From positions 21,138,001-21,202,000 of the forward strand of contig NW_026623008.1 of the NCBI RefSeq assembly GCF_023065955.2: a stretch of DNA of 64,000 nt, read 5' to 3'. Positions 36,287 to 48,233 of the stretch are shown here, in pieces. Numbering within the stretch: position 1 is the first letter of the stretch; every line of letters begins with the position of its first letter. Source of the DNA: Ursus arctos. Its lineage: Eukaryota > Chordata > Mammalia > Carnivora > Ursidae. A program made the position numbers and the translations under genes. Below the pieces are notes generated by a model. The model searched no databases. It was not told the DNA's origin and saw only the letters and a list, made by a program, of their open reading frames with translations.

Positions 36287-37705
36287 CTTTTCCAAGATCT
36301 GCAGCTGATTTGTGTGGGCCCTCTAAAAATGGAGCCACTGATCCACTGTGTACCTATTGTGCCCCTACCATACGAGCAGAGATTGTGCTAGTAAGTAACA
36401 GGGCTAGACCTAAAATTTAAGTCTCCTTTTACTCATTATGATGGTTTTGGGTTTTGTTCTTCACTGTTCTAAGATATAACTGTGTCAAAATTTCTGTTGT
36501 TTTTAGACAAGAGCAATATAACACTGGAATTAATGGGCCCATAAGATTATCACAACACTCTTCTTTGTCTAGACATTCAGAATTGGGAAATAATTGAATT
36601 TTTAAAGTTAAGCATTCTCTATATATGCACCTAAATCTTGTGATAGCTAACAAATAAATTCATAAAACTGAAGAGCCAAAACATCTTAAAAAGCAACCAC
36701 TACCCCCAATAAATATACTGAAAAGCATTGAATTATACAATCTAAATGGGTGAATTATATCTCAGTCAAGATGTTTAAAAAAAGCAACACCACCGTGATT
36801 CTCTGTTGTGAACCATACTTTGTAGTTTTCTTATTGAGAAAAGAAATTTGCTTCTCTCCAGGGTTCCAGGTGAAACCTTTCACTTGAATTGCATATCAGT
36901 GTGTGCATAATTAATTTTTTCCCAGCATACTGTTGAAATGATATTAGCCCATAACATAAAAAATACAAGGACTTAGAGGTCTGACATTAAAAGTTATGAA
37001 TATTTCCGGTTTATGAAAGTATTTCTATATCCATTGAGTATGCCTTCCTAACTGTTCTATAGAGTTAATATCTTCTACATTTTACAAATGGTGAAACTTT
37101 ATGCCTCTGTTTCTAACTGCCAGTTTCCACACTTATACCTACTTTTCCACAGACAGTACAGATTGCCAGGGCTAGGAATACTGAAGACAAAAATCATTTG
37201 GCTCTGCAGTATTAGTATTGGATTAAAACCAAATGCAAGTGGCAAAATAACACATGGTGAAAGCATGGGCTATGTTTCTATGATGCCAGGCAGAGTTGAA
37301 TTAATTCTTTGAGAGGAGGTGTGAATACACATGTATAATGATAGTTTAACACAACTGTGAGCAAAATATTTTGTCACATTCCCCTGTGTTGTTAGATTTG
37401 GTCTGCCATCTGCCATTCTTGCATTGAGTAGCTTAGAGCACCCAGGAGTAGCAAGAACTTGCAAAAGGCCACAGAATTTTCATTGGAAGAGAGACGATTC
37501 CTGTGTTTCTCCTGTTTCTCCTGTGTATCCTTTGAGGAATGATTTCTTTCACTGGAGATCATTACTGGGTAACAAGCATTTTTTTCTTGGAGTTGTATGT
37601 ACAAAGTAGTTGTGAATTCCAATTTTTTTGTGTTCTAATTCGTGGAATTCCTTTGTTTTAGCTAATATTTACTACTTATAAATCTAAATTTATCAAGATA
37701 AATTC

Positions 37706-37941
37706 GGGGACGCCTTGGTGGCTCATTCAGTTACGTGTCAGACTCTTGATTTCGGCTCAGGTCATGATCTCAGGGTTGTGAGATGGAGCCTTGCTTTGGG
37801 CTGGGCTGGCACTGCTTAAGATTCTCTGCAGAGTCTTCTTAAAATTCTCTCTTTCTCCCTCTCCCTCTGCCCCTCCCCCACTTGGGCACATTATCTCTCT
37901 GTCTCTCAAAAAAAAAAAAACACCCCAAAATCTTTTTTAAA
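37706..37941 (+). repeat. CAN-SINE
   Basis: Sense copy; duplication AAGATAAATTC at 37695-37705 and 37942-37952. Confidence 0.94.
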
Positions 37942-38092
37942 AAGATAAATTCAGTATATTCAGTTTCAGAAGGCAGGAAAGCATGCAGTAAAAGTTGTAG
38001 GGATTCCCATACAAAATAATTAAAATTTAAACATCTCAGTACGTGAAAGGATAATGATTGATCTGTTATCAGAAATATTAAATCACATGGAG

Positions 38093-38224
38093 GGGCGCAT
38101 GGGTGGTTCGGTCGGGTAAGCATCCAACTAGATCTCATCTCAGGTCTTGATCTCAGGGTCGTGAGTTCAAGCCCCGAGTTGGGCTACATGCTGGGCGTGG
38201 AGCCTACTTAAAAAATAAATAAAT
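38093..38224 (+). repeat. Short CAN-SINE with tRNA-like promoter boxes
   Basis: GGTTCGGTCGGGTAAGCATC (A-box-like) and GGTCGTGAGTTCAAGCCCC (B-box-like) with a very short body; duplication AAATCACATGGAG / AAATCATGTGGAG at 38080-38092 and 38225-38237. Confidence 0.93.
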
Positions 38225-38504
38225 AAATCATGTGGAGACACAGTGCATTCCTAGACATTGCCAGGTAAGTGAGGTTACTACAAAGTATATATATGGTATT
38301 TTTTAGTTCCTGAAAGAGTGAAGGTAAAAATCATGAAAAGAATATGAGTAGTTGTTTTTGAAGTAAGCGATCTGAAACTTAGCTGCCTAACAGTCCAAAC
38401 CAAAACAACTATTAACTCTGAAAAGATCAAGCTTTTGTCATAAGTCTATTTTGCATATTGTCCCTAAAACAGTCTATATACAGCGTTTTCCCTAAGTCAA
38501 GGTT

Positions 38505-38635
38505 TCTTAATCTCAGCAGCCTTGGCCAGTACCCTCTCCTACTTCTCTCCCCAGTTGCGGCAATCAAAAATGTCTCCAGACATTCCCGTATTCTCTGAGG
38601 GACAAAATGACTCGTGGTTGAGAACCACTGCCCTA
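38505..38635 (-). repeat. MER20-like (hAT) fragment
   Basis: CAAAAATGTCTCCAGACATT and GTGGTTGAGAACCACTGCC match antisense MER20. Confidence 0.85.
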
Positions 38636-39359
38636 GATATATTAGAGAAGAGGGACTGTAATACAAATGGATAAGATTCTGAGAGAGGGCAGGACAGAAC
38701 CCAGAGGATTTTCTTTTTTTTTTTTTTTTTAAGGGCTAAAGGCCAAAGGTTTTGAATTCGTGTTATTTTAATCAAATGACTTATTAAAAGGGAAAGTATC
38801 TGGTTCAAAGATTTGCCCTTAAGCATCAAAAAGTGTACATATCTTACAAGATCAACTTATCAAGTTATTTTGTAATTGTTCCAAGCAGACTTCCTAGAAG
38901 AAATCAGACTTGATCCTTTTTTTCCCAGAACATATTTTTTTAGGTTCCTAAAAACCACCTATGTAGAAATGGATCTGTATTTCAGTATGGCTTCATGAAA
39001 GAAGTCAGACTTAATTAACCTCTCTTTTTTTTCTCCACAGACTACATGGCAGGTTCTTGAAACTAACAGAGTACAAGGTTAAACAGTCTTGCTCACTTTT
39101 TAATAAAAAGATTTTTAATTTCTTATTTTGAGCCCCTCCACCCCCTTATGGAACATGATAGTACAGTTTAGCTTTTCTGTTTTAGCTTTTTTAATGCCAT
39201 TAGTTTCCTGGCAGAGCACTAATGATTTATTCTTTGCCTTCTGTAGGATAGCCCTCTGGACACTGTGTCCTGGATTCACAATTAGTTTACCTGGTGACTC
39301 TGAAGTAGTATAGTGACTCTGGCCTTCACTTATTCTTTCTTTTTCCCTTTCTCATGTAG

Positions 39360-39529
39360 CAGCGGCTGTTGATGCAGACCGAAGTCCTCGGCCCACCTCT
39401 GCACCAGCCATTGCTCAGAGTGAGGACACAGAGGTTTCTAAAGCACAGGAGGAAACTGTGAAGGTTGAAGAGCAAAAGGAAGAAGTGCCACCTGAGCAAG
39501 CTGAGCCAGAGCCCACAGAAGCGTGGAAG
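39360..39529 (+). CDS. EPB41: EPB41 exon 13 (acidic 16-kDa region)
   Basis: A 170-nt exon that completes a GCA codon and encodes AAAVDADRSPRPTSAPAIAQ, then a Glu/Lys/Val-rich stretch ending EPTEAWK. It belongs to the variable 16-kDa linker between FERM-FA and the spectrin-actin-binding domain. The acceptor sequence TAGCAG is a tandem NAGNAG, and use of the first AG gives the three alanines of known 4.1R. The donor is AAG|GTAAGT. Phase is 1 in and 0 out. Compared with the human protein as I remember it, the middle is shorter by roughly a dozen residues (SEDTEVSKAQ here) and VDADR lacks a serine; it is the least conserved exon in the window. Confidence 0.95.
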
Positions 39530-40877
39530 GTAAGTCCAAATATCTGGCCTGGTCACTTTCTGGTTGTTTTTTTTTTTTTTTTTAATTTTTTATTTATATT
39601 CAATTAGCGCTTTCTGATTTAGACGTGTTAACTCCTTAGCCAGGAAGGTTTTCAAAGCATTGAGTCTTGTCGAATTCTAACAATATTATTTCTTCTTTAC
39701 TCTTTCTAAAAGAAAGTATTCTCCGTGAACCTATAAAGATATTTTCATAGAATTATGTCATGAAGACTAAACCATCCAAGAAGTTTTCAGGTGACCTACC
39801 TACACTGTTACCTAACTTATATCTTAAAAAAAAAAAAAAAAAAAAAAAAAGAGCCGGTAAAGCACATCAGCACTGTGATCATCTGCTTGTGATCATCTGC
39901 TTTTGAAAATGATTTTTACTCATCCAGAAGGAATCTCCACATTCCTTTTTAAGAGTAAGCTCTGCTAATAGAATTAAAATACAATTTGATTTCCTAAGAT
40001 GAGTAAACATGCAGCATACCCAGAGAATATCCCGGTTAGTGTTACATAAAGCACATCTATGTGGTTGTTCAAATTGTTTACAAAAAGGTGAAGATCCTTA
40101 TGTAGGAGCGATTATGCCACTGAATTGCTTATAGTTCTGAGTTGATTGTACCCACAGTCCACTGGCCTTGTCGAAAAATCACCAATTAGATTTCCCAGGA
40201 CTAACAGTAGCTGGACTGATCTTTTATGTGTTGATAAGCTTTTTAAACACATTTAAGTAGTGATGGGGTTGAGATGTTCACATTTACCGACATAAATACA
40301 AGTATCACTATTGGCAACAGAAATTAATAGAGGCAGTTTTTAAAAGAAAAATTACATATGTCTGTTAAGAAATTTAAAACCAAAAAAAATTTTTTAAGCC
40401 ATGTAAGACCTTAGTAAGTGCTCTCATCTTGGCAGATGGATTAATCCTGTTCTTTTGGACCCAGTTCAGTATCCAGTTTATCTGTAGAGCAGTGGCCAAT
40501 TTGGCTTTGTTTTGACTGTATTTAAAAAAAAAAACCCAAAACTATTCAACACGACATGCTGTTTTTACTGTCCTTTGGGACCATCTTGAGTCCAAAGAGG
40601 AAAAAAAAATTGAGCAAATGGTGGATATTTGCCTTTTTTTTTTTTTTTTTTTTTACCTAGCCAGATGTGTATGACATTGGCCATAATGTTCAGTATCAAC
40701 AGTGCCTGTTTAAGGTTAGACTACCCCAGTTTTTAATGTTAGGATATCTCATCTGGCACTTTTGACTATTCCTCCATTTGTTGTACTAACCGGAAAGTGT
40801 TGGATTACTGGAATTGGCAAAGGAATCTTTTTGAGAGGCTAACATTCCTTTAGTGTCCTGCTAACATACTTGTTCTT

Positions 40878-41067
40878 TTTTTTTTTTTTTTTAAGATTTT
40901 ATGTATTTATTTGAGAGAGAGAGCACAAGCAGGGGGAATGGCAGACAGAGGGAGAAGCAGACTCCTCACTGAGCAGGGAGCCCAACGCGGGGCTCGATCC
41001 CAGGATCATGGGATCATGACCTGAGCCGAAGGCAGATGCTTAACTGACTGAGCCACCCAGGTGCCCC
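40878..41067 (-). repeat. CAN-SINE
   Basis: Antisense copy; duplication CATACTTGTTCTT / CATGCTTGTTCTT at 40865-40877 and 41068-41080. Confidence 0.95.
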
Positions 41068-41689
41068 CATGCTTGTTCTTTAGCCTATAAGTCAGACACA
41101 GGTATCTTCAAGAATAGGTTCCCATTGCTCTTGGGACCTTCACAGAGGGGAGAGATCACTTCCTGGTATATGCTTCCCATTTAAGTGCCAGTAGGTGGTT
41201 TTCTTGCTGATTAATTCTGTGTACGTATATGTTTTGAGATACTTGTGTAGAGATCAGACCGAAAACCACCTCTGATGACCTTCTATTACTGTACTAGTAG
41301 TGACAGAATTAAGGGTGACTCTGAGTTGATTTTATTTATGGCAATAGAAAATAATTGTGGAATTTACCTGAAGCCATAATTATTATATAAAGCAATAGTA
41401 GTAACAAAATAACCTTGTAACACTATATAAATTTCATCACCTAACACGAATTTGGTGCCAGATAGAGGGTAGCTTTTTGCATCTTGAGTCATTTGACAAG
41501 ACCGATTTTGCAGGTGTAGAATCGTATCTTGCCCCTATGTACACCTTTATCTCATTTAATATTCTCTGAAGGGGCATGACTGACTACCTTTGCTACTTGG
41601 CCTCCACTCTTAGACTGAAGTAGAGGCTCTCAATTTCTTGCTGTTAGAAAAAAGCAAAAGGTTGTTATTCACTGAAACAAGTAATTTAA

Positions 41690-41870
41690 GCTTTACAAAA
41701 TAATTTAAAACTACCATTGGCTAAACATTCACAACTCTGTGGATATATTATCTCCACTTTATCAATAAAAGACTTAAACTCAGAGAGGTGAAATAACTTG
41801 CTAATGACCACACAGCAGATACAATGGGATTCATAGTAGAAATGACCCAAATTGTCAGTTATCCTGGTAG
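41690..41870 (-). repeat. MIR-like fragment
   Basis: CTCAGAGAGGTGAAATAACT and TGACCACACAGCAGATACA. Confidence 0.7.
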
Positions 41871-42999
41871 TTAAAAGTACCGTAGCTGGATGTGCTTATG
41901 ATTTGACAGTATCACAAAGTTTGGTGTTATGTTTTCTACCTTCTGTCCTGGGGAAGATAGCACAGTGACATGTACTCCAAGGTAATGCTGCCAAGTGTGA
42001 TTAAAAAGAATGTGTCAAAACCACAGATTGGTGAGGCTCTACAAAGAAGTTAATGATACAAAATGATTGATTTGATCCTTAATAAAACGTTTTATAATTT
42101 TGAAATACCTACAGCTTTAGGCATTGCTCACTCTAGAATGCTTCCTCTTAATAGTCTGTCTGGGTTTCTTAAATTTATACTTATGCCATTTTGGGTGTAT
42201 AAAATGACTCTTACTAAAGGAATTTCAAAGCTAGGTAGGAGGCCTTGGTTATTCTCTTCCTACTATTAAGGATGAATCTTGTTCATCCACCAAACACATG
42301 GGCCCCAGCTCCCTGGAGAGGAGATTACAGAGTGCTGAATGTTGCCGCTGAGCCCTGTGTATGCTTATTCATAAATCGGCCTGGGAAGTAATTGCATGCA
42401 TCAGTAACAATTTGGATTGAGTTTATTTTGATGTTGTCTAATAAACTCAAGGGTGAAACTGCCTCCTTAAATATATTGATCAACTAACCATTTTTTTTTT
42501 GTATTTACCCGCCTTGTGTCATATGTGGTTTATTATATATGTGCTTTGCCTGTAAAGATTTTCTTTTTGTTTTTTTTGTCATGTATGTCCTACCTTGATA
42601 TCTTCATTCGTAAATTTGTTTTTAAATGTTAAAGTACTTTTAGATCATAAAAAAAAGCCAAAACCAAAACACATGACTTATTTAAGCCCAAATTATTTTT
42701 TGTATAAGTATTTTTTTGTCAATGAGTGTAAAAATGTTTTCTTCATCGATAATTATCTTAATTTTCTTTTGTGATCATTCGGCTGTCCATATTACCTCTT
42801 CAGCCTTGAACATATGATGGTGAACTAACAGATGACCGTGGAGAGTAATGTCCTTTCCTGTCACACCCCCATCAGACTGCACCCTGTTGATCAGCTTAGT
42901 TTGCAACCAGCTTAAAGATGCGGCTTATTTGGAAATAATGCTACTCATAGAAACCTACTAACCTAAAATGTTTCTTACCACTTTATTTTTTAAATGTAG

Positions 43000-43056
43000 G
43001 TGGAAAAAACCCACATCGAGGTCACAGTACCCACCTCAAATGGTGACCAAACTCAG
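43000..43056 (+). CDS. EPB41: EPB41 exon 14 (alternative cassette)
   Basis: A 57-nt exon of 19 codons, VEKTHIEVTVPTSNGDQTQ, phase 0 at both ends. It is one of the small cassettes just before exon 16 that are known to be spliced alternatively between tissues; skipping keeps the frame. The acceptor is TTTTTTAAATGTAG and the donor CAG|GTTTGT, a weak 5' splice site that fits regulated use. The next intron is very short (172 nt). The peptide matches 4.1R exactly as I recall it. Confidence 0.96.
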
Positions 43057-43228
43057 GTTTGTGCCAACCGGCCACTTGTTCCTCTTCTCCTCCCTCCTCA
43101 ATTTTTTTCTTCTCCCCAACTCCCTTCCCTTAAAAAATATTACAAAATAAAGGTTCAAACAAACTTCAATGAGCCAATATTTTATCATTTTTCTTTTTTT
43201 TCTTTTTTTTTAAATAATGGCAAAACAG

Positions 43229-43270
43229 AAGCTTGCAGAAAAAACTGAAGATCTGATAAGAATGAGGAAG
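43229..43270 (+). CDS. EPB41: EPB41 exon 15 (alternative cassette)
   Basis: A 42-nt exon, KLAEKTEDLIRMRK, phase 0 at both ends and known as an alternative cassette in 4.1R. Its basic end, joined to the KKRER start of exon 16, gives a run RKKKRER that resembles the nuclear-localisation motif described for 4.1R. The acceptor lies after a long T-run (TTTTTTTTAAATAATGGCAAAACAG) with an A-rich gap. The donor is AAG|GTCAGC. Confidence 0.96.
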
Positions 43271-44248
43271 GTCAGCCATTTTTCACTTTCACAAAACTAC
43301 ATTACCGCCACCCATGCTGACTTCTGCAGTGCATTAAAAAGACAGTGATCCATTCTTTTCATTGATTTCTCTTCATCAGAAATTACTTTCAAATCGCAGA
43401 TATATATCTGCGCGTATATATATTTGCATACCCTCACATACATACGTATACCGAAGAAATTATAATCCTATACTATGTGTTGACATTTTTCATTAAAAAA
43501 AACTTTCTAGGACAAAAATATCCTTTCAAACACAATGAAATAACTAGTGAAGACCAAACCTATCCTTCGTAATTAAACTTTGTGAGAAATATGTCAGTGG
43601 CACCTACTCTTGGAATCGTGGACAGTATTTGATACGTACTTAGTACGGAAACCGTCATAGCAGCAACTCCTGGTATGGTTAGTAACTGTGTGTTTTGCTG
43701 CTCTGTGCCCGTTCTTCCCAACCATAGAGTGGGATGTATCAGTTCTTACTGAAGAGAATATTGACGAATCATGTACAAAGTGCCCTTCAATCTTTCTTAC
43801 GAAAGATATTAGAGATACACATACTGTGGTATTACTAAGTATAAAGTATGTCTCAAAAAGGTGAATAATGTTTTAAAGCATTTCTCTGTGCCATGGAACA
43901 TGGAATTTCAAAGCTTCTTAAAGTCATGTATTTTAAGATAACCCTCAAACAATTCAATTTCAAAAATGAGCGTAAAGCAGCTTATTATGTAAGAAGCCAA
44001 TGAAGCCAGGAGCACTGTCTGTTTAAGTAAGGTCATCACTTTCTTCCATCGTTCATGAATAGGGTCATCCGTTTTCTAGTGGTAATGTGTTCTGTGTGTG
44101 TCCTTGTAGTTTTGTGACCATTTCATGTTGGCATATGCTGCGCTGTGGACGTTTAATTTTTTTGGTTTGCCAATTTGCAGTTTTTTCCCGCAAGAACAAC
44201 ATTTTAATTTTTTATGCTTTTCTGTTTTTCCCTCTTTCATTTTCACAG
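43271..44248 (+). other. EPB41: Intron 15
   Basis: A 978-nt non-coding intron upstream of exon 16, with no recognised interspersed repeat. The absence of transposons is notable beside the neighbouring introns and fits a region under splicing-regulatory constraint. The acceptor tract is TTTTTCCCTCTTTCATTTTCACAG. Confidence 0.8.
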
Positions 44249-44311
44249 AAAAAGAGAGAGAGACTAGATGGTGAAAACATTTATATCAGACATAGCAATT
44301 TAATGTTGGAG
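44249..44311 (+). CDS. EPB41: EPB41 exon 16 (spectrin-actin binding cassette)
   Basis: Exactly 63 nt, 21 codons, from KKRERLDGENIYIRH to NLMLE, phase 0 at both ends. It is the classic developmentally switched exon of 4.1R: late erythroid cells include it, and the peptide is required for high-affinity spectrin-actin binding. The tyrosine in ENIYIR corresponds to a reported EGFR phosphorylation site. The KKRER start contributes to nuclear targeting. The acceptor is strong. The donor GAG|GTTTGT is weak, and three TGCATG motifs follow within 140 nt, as expected for Rbfox-activated inclusion. Confidence 0.98.
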
Positions 44312-44402
44312 GTTTGTATGAACTTGAAGCTTATTTCAGTTGGTTGCCTATAACCTTCTGCATCCTTTGCAATCATCCCTTTCTTTATGCTGCGTTTGGT
44401 TT

Positions 44403-44450
44403 TGCATGCCATTGCATGAAAGAATTTTAGGTTTAAAATGCTTTTGCATG
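44403..44450 (+). promoter_or_regulatory. Three TGCATG (Rbfox) intronic splicing enhancers
   Basis: TGCATG occurs at 44403-44408, 44413-44418 and 44445-44450, 92-139 nt after the exon 16 donor. Rbfox2 (Fox-2) binding to UGCAUG downstream of 4.1R exon 16 is an established activator of its inclusion during erythroid differentiation. The cluster is far above chance (about one per 4 kb expected). Confidence 0.9.
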
Positions 44451-44884
44451 TTGGTAAACATGAAGATATGCAACCATCTCTCCTTCTGACTCTTTTTAGT
44501 TTCCATCTGTCATACTTATCTAAAAAATATATGATTGGGACTACCTCTGCTTCTCGCGGTTCCATGGTTTTACCCACTTGTAGAAAATTCTACATCACTG
44601 TTAAAAACTCCTTGAATTTTCCAAGAGTGTAAACTCCTATGTGTCCCAGGCATCAAATTTGTACTATTTTTTTTTAAAAATCTTCTGAACTGAGAGAGTG
44701 TGGAAAAGTAGGAGAAATGATCACAATTCAAAATGGACTTAAAAATTGGGGATACCAGAAAATGACAGGACGGTCAGGAAAATTTAAAAAAAAAAAAAAA
44801 AAGGAAAGAGGGGACCTGGTATTTAATCAGTAGTTAATATGATATAAGATAGTCTAGTTACAAAAACAGGTCTATGGGCATAAG

Positions 44885-45010
44885 ATTATTATATTAAAGA
44901 TAAGAATATTGAGCCTTAGAGAAATTAATTTACCTGTGGTCACAAAGCCAGTAAATTGGTAAAGCTAGGATTTGAGTTAGGGTCTCTCTATCTATCTGTA
45001 TTAAACTCTA
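44885..45010 (-). repeat. MIR fragment
   Basis: GAGCCTTAGAGAAATTAATT, GGTCACAAAGCCAGTAAATT and GCTAGGATTTGAGTTAGG. Confidence 0.72.
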
Positions 45011-45404
45011 CTTTTTCCATTCAGAAATAGCAACATACTGTCTACTATAGGAATTGTAAGGTCATTTTTTCATTGCATTCAACAATGATGAGATTATTAC
45101 CAGACTTATATTAATATACTTCTCTAGTTTGGGGCTTCACATTGGATAGGGAAATATAAAACTAATTAGAAGAGTAGGGGAACTCTGTGAGGAAAACATA
45201 AAGCACCTGGAGTTATCTATGTGGAAAACACTGAGGCTACATTAGTTTACACCTCACAAAACTCATATAAAAGCTGATCAGATTATCTTACGATTTTGCA
45301 CAAGACAGAGCCAAAAGAAATGAATGTAACTCTGATACTGGGGATTTAACTTAAATTTGAAGGAAATATAAATATAGAGGAAGATGATAAACATTGTTTT
45401 CGCC

Positions 45405-45635
45405 TTCAGGAAACTTAACAATGTACAGAAGAAAGGAGGAGAAAGACAATAAATAAACAGGTGAAAAAATAGCGATAAAATGATTTCAAGTTATTATAGA
45501 AGCTATGAAGGAAATAAGCTGCATGCTGTGCTAAGAAAGATCTACTCTGAATAAGATGGACAGGGAAGTTGTCTCTGGAGAGATAACATATTAGCTGAGA
45601 CCTGAAAGATGAACATACAAGAAGTGTGCTAAATA
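45405..45635 (-). repeat. L2 fragment
   Basis: AGAAAGACAATAAATAAACA, GAAGCTATGAAGGAAATAAG and TAGCTGAGACCTGAAAGATG. Confidence 0.75.
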
Positions 45636-45880
45636 TTATTAAGCTGGAAATCTGGAGAAACTTTTCTGGATGGATTGCTGCTTTAATATAATGGCCTCCT
45701 CCTTCCTTAACCTTGTCTTATTTTTTCGTCAAAACATATATTTTGAGTGCTTGTGATGTATAAGGTACTTTAATAGAAGTGATAAAAATTATGGCCAGCC
45801 TTCATTAATCATGTACTGTGCGATGGGCTCAGTACCAAATGCTTTACGTACATTTACCTCTTGCAACATGAGGTTTTTTA

Positions 45881-46089
45881 TTTTTTTTTAAAGATTTTAT
45901 TTTATTTATTTTTATTTATTTGAAGAGATAGAGACAGCCAGCGAGAGAGGGAACACAAGCAGGGGGAGTGGGAGAGGAAGAAGCAGGTTCCCAGTGGAGG
46001 AGTCTGATGTGGGGCTCGATCCCAGAACGCTGGGATCACGCCCTGAGCCGAAGGCAGACACTTAACGACTGCGCCACCCAGGCGCCCCC
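45881..46089 (-). repeat. CAN-SINE
   Basis: Antisense copy inserted in MIR-like sequence; 17-nt duplication with one mismatch at 45864-45880 and 46090-46106. Confidence 0.96.
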
Positions 46090-48233
46090 CAACATGAAGT
46101 TTTTTAAGGCTGGGCTCTAGGATATTTCAAACTCGGCAACTAGATCTCTGCTCGAGCTCATAACTGAAACTAGATGTGAATGGTTCTGCTTCTGGGATTA
46201 GGAAGGATTAAGTCAGTTGATGTCCTTGTACTTGGCCATGTAACATCTCCCAATCCCAAACATGCCCTTTTCTTCACTAGTCCATCTTTAGTGCTTCCTT
46301 TTGACTGGAACCTGGAGTACCAATCATATATTTGTCATGTGTTCAACGAGGTGTGTTATGGCTTCTGAGACTCACAGAGTCCCTGTGTGTGATGTGTTTT
46401 TTCCCCCAGCATTGCATTGATAGCCACAAGAGGGGGTTTCTAAATAAGTGTGTGTTTGAAAATTAAAACTACTAACTACTTTTTGAGAGTATTTTATATT
46501 TAACGGTTTGGTTTGGCTGATGCTAAAATTATAAGATGATAAGCATCAAAAAGTATCTAGCCTAAAAACAGCCAAAGTAATTTGGCTAACCATCATTCTC
46601 TAGTTACGGTAAAAAAAAAAAAAAAAAAAGTCTCCCTCCCTGCCCCCCCCCATAAGGATGTTCTCTCGTTATCTGTCACTCTAGCAGGTTTTTTTTTTTT
46701 TTTTAAAAGCATCTCTCCTACCCCACCCCCACTAATGCTTTGTTCTGGCCAAATAAGGTCGAGTTCATTTTTAGATCTACCGCCGCCTCCTCCATCTCCC
46801 AGAGAGAACCTGTAGCAAGTGTCTATGACAAATTCTATTTGGAACAGGTCCCTTTGAGATCTTAATTTTACTCTGTGCCCCCACAGGTTTCTAACAGAGC
46901 CAGCTAAGAAGGATGGAGAAAGCTCCTTCAGAAGCTACTGTTTTATTGAAACATGTATTTTCTCAGGTTCCAAGCCAATCAAAAGCTAGGCAGAAGAGTA
47001 ACAAATCACCACTCTCATATTAAGAGGCTATCCCAGAGAGTTATGGTTTTACCGTAGCATCTCTTGCTCATTTTTGTTTTGCTCCATTCATACTTGTAAT
47101 TCTCCCAATTGGGTTAAGTTGTTCTCGGACCAAGCAGATTTAACTTCCAGTTAGGAGCTGGGTCACAGGGCCTTACATGCCTTGTGGGTCTCGGTTGCTC
47201 ATCCTACTACTGAGTCTTTGACCAAGCTTGTTCATGCTTTTCTTTAGCTAGTAAACATGCTTTTCTTGCTTTCAGCTAGAATAAAAGTGCACACTGTTGT
47301 TTCCCCATGGTGAAGCCCATATTCGTGGGCTATACTCACATTTTATCCCAACAAGCAAGAGGTAATTTTACGGGGGAAGCTACAGGATTGCCCTTTTTGG
47401 GTTAGTTTTCTCTTTGATCTCAGAGCAAATATACATGGTTTAGTCTTGCAAAAATAAAAAGAATGGACTAGTAAGTGAGTTTTCTGAATGAATATCTCCA
47501 GAATCAAAATTATGTGGTGTGCCTCAAAAGTTCTTTTTCCTATGCTGTTTTCCCTTTGACATTGCTTTTGAAAAATTTTTATTTAGTTAAAGCATACATT
47601 GCTCCTGAAAAGATTTTTCAAGCAATTTTTTATTTAAATGAGTTCTAATTTTTTCCCCCCAAATGTGGTGCATTTCCACAAAGAAAGAAAGACAGGCTAA
47701 TCTCAAAATTTACATAGCATATTAAAAGATATATTTAATATTATGCTTTTCTTGGATACAGAGCTGCCGTGATATATAATAAACACAGAATTTTTAGCAT
47801 TCATCAAGTGACAGGCTCCCACACATCTTGATTTCAAGCATAGATCTTCTGAGCTTTTTTGGAGAAGTGTGTTAGACAAAGAACATTTCAGTTTTTGTCT
47901 TTAAGTTGTATTTCCCATTTTATTTCTGGCCAGGTCTACCTTTTGAAAGTTTTATATGCCTCCTGTTACATAAAGCTGAATGCTATTTTTAGCTTTATTA
48001 ACCTTAGCTTTGATCCTTTCTCCCTGAAGTGAATATTAAACCTAGTTGTCCAGTATCCAGATCTGCTGGAACAGTTGGGATACTTTAAATTGTCAAGGAG
48101 AAATATAAGGTATTTGATGAATTCTTGTTAAATTACTTCCAATCCATTGAAAGTTACTGGAAGAAGGTCCCTATTTTGAATTCTACTAAGGGATGAAGTA
48201 AAGCTGTCAGAAGCTGGGAGGCATAAGGCTTTT

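Larger units (their letters stand above)
29448..39359 (+). other. EPB41: Intron 12
   Basis: The largest complete intron here (9.9 kb), all non-coding. It contains MIR copies (about 29590-29720, 30170-30420 and 35150-35430), a 1.1-kb L2 with a hAT insertion (about 30870-31965), a nested L1/Tigger/L1 block (about 33205-35150), an AT microsatellite at 35611-35750, a GTT repeat at 36249-36286, CAN-SINEs at 34566, 37706 and 38093, and a MER20-like fragment at about 38505-38635. No exon-like signal was found. Confidence 0.85.
39530..42999 (+). other. EPB41: Intron 13
   Basis: A 3.5-kb non-coding intron. It holds a run of 26-27 A at about 39825-39850, a CAN-SINE at 40878-41067 and MIR-like sequence at about 41690-41870. 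The part from about 42250 to 42990 is free of recognisable repeats and includes a TGCATG at 42393-42398. Confidence 0.8.

Noticed and set aside
38093..38224. Possible tRNA gene (A-box and B-box-like sequence)
   Set aside because: It is the tRNA-derived head of a short CAN-SINE with target-site duplications. It does not fold as a complete tRNA by eye.
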